Both the position numbers and the translations under genes were made by a program. The notes below the pieces were generated by a model. It did not search any database, was not told where the DNA came from, and saw only the letters and a program-made list of their open reading frames with translations. Positions 3,582-6,272 of a stretch of DNA of 6,272 bases are shown here, one piece after another (within the stretch, counting starts at the first letter, position 1; every line of letters begins with the position of its first letter). Origin of the DNA: Anaerolineaceae bacterium (GTDB lineage Bacteria; Chloroflexota; Anaerolineae; 4572-78); contig JANTHQ010000121.1 in assembly GCA_024762375.1 (NCBI GenBank), positions 1-6,272 of the forward strand, in the 5' to 3' direction.

Positions 3582-6272
3582 TTACGGGCGCGTGATATTT
3601 AAATTATCGAACGCCACTGTGGTATCCGGTGTATCAAACGTGCCCGCAAAAACCGCCACATCACCGCGCTGAGGCAGCAAATCGTCTGTCACCGAAATGA
3701 GACTGCTGCCGTTTACCCGCATTTCCAGCCGTGACCCGTCACAGATAACAGTCAGATGATTGGCGGTTTTTCCCAAACTGATACTGTCGCTGGTATCCCA
3801 GGGAACCAGCTCCGTGAACTCGCCGTCCACCCACGCCGCCAGACGGTAATAGCCATCGCCGCTGATGCCAAACTGGTAATAGTTGTCTGAATCCTGATAT
3901 CGGCAGAGCACCCCGAATTCATTGTCATCTGTCCCCTCAACCCCGCGTGTGTCAACATCCACGGCGACATTTCCCCAGTCGCCGCCGGCCAAGCCCCAAT
4001 ATAAATAGTTTGAGATTTTGACCCGCAAGTAATATTCACCATCCTGCACCGCCAGCGAGCCTTCCGGGGCATCGCCTTCGGCCCAACCGGCAGAATTGTC
4101 TGAAAAGTCTTCAAACATCAGCAGTTCGCCGGTGGGCGGCGCTTCTGCAGACGGGGTACGCACCACCAAATTGTCGAATCGCACCTGCACACCGGGGTCA
4201 TCGTATGTGCCGGCGGCCAGCGCGAATTTGCCGGTGGTCAGCGCACTGTCTTCCACCGTTGCCAGCAATTGGTCGTTGGCGTACAAACTGAGCAGATTAT
4301 CGGCGCATTCTGCCCGAATATGATTGACGGCATCACCGGTGCGCACCGCATCAGAAGCCGTCCAATCCACCAGTGCTGTGAATTCGCCGTTCAAATAGCG
4401 AGAAATGGCGTATGTGCCATCACTGCCCAACTGCAAAAAGTAATAATTGTCGCTATCCTGATACCGGCACATCACACCATAATTGTTCACATCCGGGCCG
4501 GCCGTTTTATGCGCGTCCACTTCGATGCTGATATCTTTCAATGACAGCGGATAGGTTGACCAGCCATCGGTATTGGTGTCATTCACCTGCAATAAAAACT
4601 CACCATCGACAATGTCCCGTTCAACCGTATCGGTGCTCTCCAAATTCCAATTTTCATCAACGGCAGAAAAATCATCCTGCAAAACAATTGTCGCCCCGAT
4701 TTGGTCGACACCCGGTGCGCCGCCTTCAACTTGATGCGTGCCACCCGGAACCCGAACCAGCACATCATCAAACGCAACCAGCACATCCGGTTCGGAATAG
4801 CTGGACGCAATTAGCCCGATACTGCCTCCGGCAAACGTGTCATCAACCAGCGATTCGACCTGCACACCGTTGACGAAAAAGGTGTATTGATTGCCCAGCC
4901 CTTCTACACCGATGGTATTGGTGTCAAACCCGGTGTGAATAACCGGCGACGATTGCCACTCGGTGAGCGGTATCCACGTGCCGTTTTCGAATTTATTGAC
5001 CACAAAAAATCCATCGCTGCTGATTTCGAAAGTGTAGAAATTCTCGGCGTTCTGAAAACGGAAAATCGCACCAAAACTGTTGTCGTCTGGGCCGCCCAAT
5101 TTTTGGCCCATAACCTGAAAATCAAAATCGTCAAATTCGTTGCCGATAGTGGTCCACAGATAATTGTTGATATCCACCACGTGCAATTTGATGGCATCGC
5201 CTTCAAATGAGATGCCATCGGTTGTACCCCACAGCCCCGGCGGGTTCGAAAAATCGTCGCTGAAAAGCACTTCGCCGGAATTTTCCGGCGGTGCTATCGG
5301 GTGGCGCTCCGGCTCCGGCGTGGGCAATGCTTCCGTTGCCCCGGTCAGCGCTTTTGCCAGCAGTGGTTTCGCTAAATTGATGGGCCGCAGGGCATTGATG
5401 AAACCGCCACCCGGCACGCATGCATCCAAATTGTCCACAATGCCGTCGCCATTGGTGTCGGCCAAACGGCGACAGTCCACTACATCCGCATCACTACCCG
5501 AACCGAGTTCGGTGGGGACGGCAACCAGTGCGCCATCATCGCTGAGCGCTGCGCCGCCGCTGTTGCCACCGGCAATGGTGGCACTGGTTTTGATGTATGC
5601 GCGTCCTTTGACGCCCGGCTCGCTGGTGAAACCGGCAATTTCACCGGTGGTCAACGTAATGGTATCGCCACCGATGCCGGGATACCCCAAAATTCGCAAT
5701 GGCATGCCCAAATGCACTTCATCAGAATCGCCCAGAGGGATAGCCGGCAAATTTATGGCATCGGGATTGACGGGGTTTCCATCGGCATCGCTGGTGATGC
5801 GCAGCACAGCCAAATCCAATTCGCGGTCAACCACCGCCACTTCTGCGAAATATGCAGGCACGGGGGGTTCATCTTCTTTTTGGGTAATTGAAATGAGCAG
5901 ACTGGCAATCGGTGGAAATTCTTTGTCGGGGGTGACAACGTGCGCGTTGGTCAGTACATATCCCGATGGGTCCACAATCGAACCGGAGCCGGTCCACATT
6001 GGATTATTGTTTGCATCCAGCGCCCAAATTTCCACCACCGAGTTGAGCGGCAAGCCGCTGGCGCTACTCGCCGGGATTGGTTCGGCGGTGGCGACGGTGG
6101 TCGCCGTTGCGGGCACAGACGTAGCCGGGGCGGTGGTTTCGACGGCTTTGGGGGTGGCTGTTGCCGGTGGCGCGGTTGGGGTATCAATCAGTTCGGTCAA
6201 TCGCCCGCCGGGGCCGCAAGCCAATGTCACCGCCACAAACAGCGCGACGGCAATGAAAAATCGATGAGATGA
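3582..6272 (-). CDS. Secreted lipoprotein: trypsin/HtrA-like serine protease with three jelly-roll modules (N-terminus cut by edge)
   Basis: The 896 visible residues (1 is the codon at 6272-6270) lack a start codon, which must lie just outside the window. A signal peptide with HRFF then a hydrophobic run ends in the lipobox TLAC (Cys19). A Thr/Pro/Ala linker covers about 24-70. The protease domain (about 73-312) has an intact triad: His111 in TNAHVV, Asp153 in DLAVL and Ser238 in GGNSGG. This is a PDZ-less, chymotrypsin-fold enzyme expected outside the membrane. A calcium-type loop flanked by Cys267 and Cys285 sits inside it. A Pro-rich linker (about 313-333) leads to three jelly-roll modules, about 335-508, 529-706 and 717-896, each opening with (D/E)DFS. 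Such modules resemble LamG/DUF1080-like concanavalin folds, which often bind carbohydrate. The protein probably cleaves extracellular proteins while anchored and bound to glycans; substrate and ligand are unknown. Its stop codon lies two bases from the convergent glycosyltransferase stop. Confidence 0.9.
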   Translation of the reverse strand, partial: SSHRFFIAVALFVAVTLACGPGGRLTELIDTPTAPPATATPKAVETTAPATSVPATATTVATAEPIPASSASGLPLNSVVEIWALDANNNPMWTGSGSIVDPSGYVLTNAHVVTPDKEFPPIASLLISITQKEDEPPVPAYFAEVAVVDRELDLAVLRITSDADGNPVNPDAINLPAIPLGDSDEVHLGMPLRILGYPGIGGDTITLTTGEIAGFTSEPGVKGRAYIKTSATIAGGNSGGAALSDDGALVAVPTELGSGSDADVVDCRRLADTNGDGIVDNLDACVPGGGFINALRPINLAKPLLAKALTGATEALPTPEPERHPIAPPENSGEVLFSDDFSNPPGLWGTTDGISFEGDAIKLHVVDINNYLWTTIGNEFDDFDFQVMGQKLGGPDDNSFGAIFRFQNAENFYTFEISSDGFFVVNKFENGTWIPLTEWQSSPVIHTGFDTNTIGVEGLGNQYTFFVNGVQVESLVDDTFAGGSIGLIASSYSEPDVLVAFDDVLVRVPGGTHQVEGGAPGVDQIGATIVLQDDFSAVDENWNLESTDTVERDIVDGEFLLQVNDTNTDGWSTYPLSLKDISIEVDAHKTAGPDVNNYGVMCRYQDSDNYYFLQLGSDGTYAISRYLNGEFTALVDWTASDAVRTGDAVNHIRAECADNLLSLYANDQLLATVEDSALTTGKFALAAGTYDDPGVQVRFDNLVVRTPSAEAPPTGELLMFEDFSDNSAGWAEGDAPEGSLAVQDGEYYLRVKISNYLYWGLAGGDWGNVAVDVDTRGVEGTDDNEFGVLCRYQDSDNYYQFGISGDGYYRLAAWVDGEFTELVPWDTSDSISLGKTANHLTVICDGSRLEMRVNGSSLISVTDDLLPQRGDVAVFAGTFDTPDTTVAFDNLNITRP
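3585..4124 (-). repeat. Jelly-roll module 3 of the lipoprotein
   Basis: Residues about 717-896 open with LLMFEDFSDNSAGW, contain CRYQDSDNYY identical to module 2, and close with AFDNLNITRP at the C-terminus. Cys790 and Cys844 match the module 2 pair. Over the ten shared codons here, modules 2 and 3 differ at about five bases, mostly silent, so the duplication is not recent. Confidence 0.85.
4155..4688 (-). repeat. Jelly-roll module 2 of the lipoprotein
   Basis: Residues about 529-706 open with IVLQDDFSAVDENW, contain CRYQDSDNYY, and close with RFDNLVVRT. Cys602 and Cys656 are shared with module 3 and may pair across the sheet. Confidence 0.85.
4749..5270 (-). repeat. Jelly-roll module 1 of the lipoprotein
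   Basis: Residues about 335-508 open with LFSDDFSNPPGLW and contain GPDDNSFGAIFRFQ and a closing AFDDVLVRVP. This is the most diverged copy: it lacks the two cysteines found in modules 2 and 3, with Phe404 and Gly458 at those places. Confidence 0.8.
5337..6056 (-). other. Trypsin/HtrA-like protease domain of the lipoprotein
   Basis: The domain runs from GLPLNSVVEI to about LLAKALTG. The catalytic His, Asp and Ser motifs come in the order and spacing of HtrA-type (S1C-like) proteases. The closing segment GGFINALRPINLAKPLL corresponds to the last strand and helix of the fold, where HtrA proteins read like GFAIP. No PDZ domain follows. Confidence 0.88.
5418..5474 (-). other. Cysteine-bracketed calcium-loop motif inside the protease domain
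   Basis: Between Cys267 and Cys285 the protein reads DTNGDGIVDNLD, matching the DxNxDGxxDxxD pattern of dockerin/EF-hand calcium loops (Asp272, Asn274, Asp276, Asp280, Asp283). The two cysteines could form a disulfide closing the loop. Calcium binding is inferred from the pattern only. No second paired loop is visible. Confidence 0.7.
6216..6272 (-). other. Lipoprotein signal peptide and lipobox (partial)
   Basis: The visible start of the lipoprotein reads SSHRFFIAV, continues with a hydrophobic stretch, and ends in VTLAC. The Cys codon is at 6216-6218. One Arg (with a neighbouring His) before the hydrophobic core and Ala at -1 fit a signal peptidase II site. Thr at -3 is less common than Leu but is allowed by the usual lipoprotein pattern. 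An initiator codon is needed within a few bases beyond 6272. GTG codons further in (6236) would delete the positive N-region, so they are unlikely starts. Confidence 0.75.

Noticed and set aside
3585..5270. Jelly-roll modules as active glycoside hydrolases
   Set aside because: I see no GH16-type ExDxE catalytic motif in any of the three copies, so a binding role is more likely than catalysis.
6234..6236. GTG as the start of the lipoprotein
   Set aside because: The same frame stays open to the window edge and encodes HRFF plus more hydrophobic residues, which complete a signal peptide. Starting here would leave only six residues before the lipobox Cys.
5164..6267. Long plus-strand open frame of 367 codons opposite the lipoprotein gene
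   Set aside because: It is antisense to a gene with an intact catalytic triad and clear domain repeats. Its translation is Ser/Pro/Ala/Val-rich low-complexity sequence with no recognisable motif, as expected from a shadow of codon bias.

Overview
The window reads as a stretch of bacterial chromosome with moderate base composition (roughly half G+C by eye). It is densely coded and holds four protein genes: two complete and two cut by the window ends. No RNA gene, mobile element or CRISPR array is visible. The style of the large lipoprotein at the right end suggests Chloroflexota, perhaps an Anaerolineae-like lineage: a lipobox, then a Thr/Pro/Ala linker, then a trypsin-like domain, then repeated 'DDFS...GW' jelly-roll modules. 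This taxonomic guess rests on remembered family patterns, not on a search.

Layout, left to right. (1) Positions 1-1290, minus strand: the first 430 codons of a dynamin-superfamily GTPase whose C-terminus lies beyond the left edge. (2) Positions 1291-1525: a 235-base divergent intergenic region with several short inverted repeats. (3) Positions 1526-2185, plus strand: a complete 219-residue CBS-CBS-ACT protein of the AcuB type, followed by a hairpin-plus-T-run terminator at 2214-2247. (4) Positions 2278-3579, plus strand: a complete 433-residue GT4-family glycosyltransferase that most resembles diacylglycerol glucosyltransferases. (5) Positions 3582-6272, minus strand: a secreted lipoprotein with an N-terminal HtrA/trypsin-like serine protease domain and three tandem concanavalin-like jelly-roll modules. 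Its start codon lies just past the right edge. The glycosyltransferase and the lipoprotein converge with only two bases between their stop codons.

The genes do not form one obvious pathway. A loose envelope theme is possible: a dynamin-like membrane-remodelling GTPase, a probable glycolipid synthase and a surface lipoprotein. That is inference from neighbourhood only. The most interesting detail is in the protease domain. A calcium-loop motif (DxNxDGxxDxxD) bracketed by two cysteines sits where HtrA proteases carry loop L2, which shapes the active-site pocket. This suggests a possible calcium- or redox-dependent switch. The other notable points are the close likeness of the GTPase to the FZL (FZO-like) dynamins of chloroplasts and cyanobacteria, and a candidate promoter for the glycosyltransferase that runs directly into the upstream gene's terminator hairpin. 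I see no clear multi-gene novel system.
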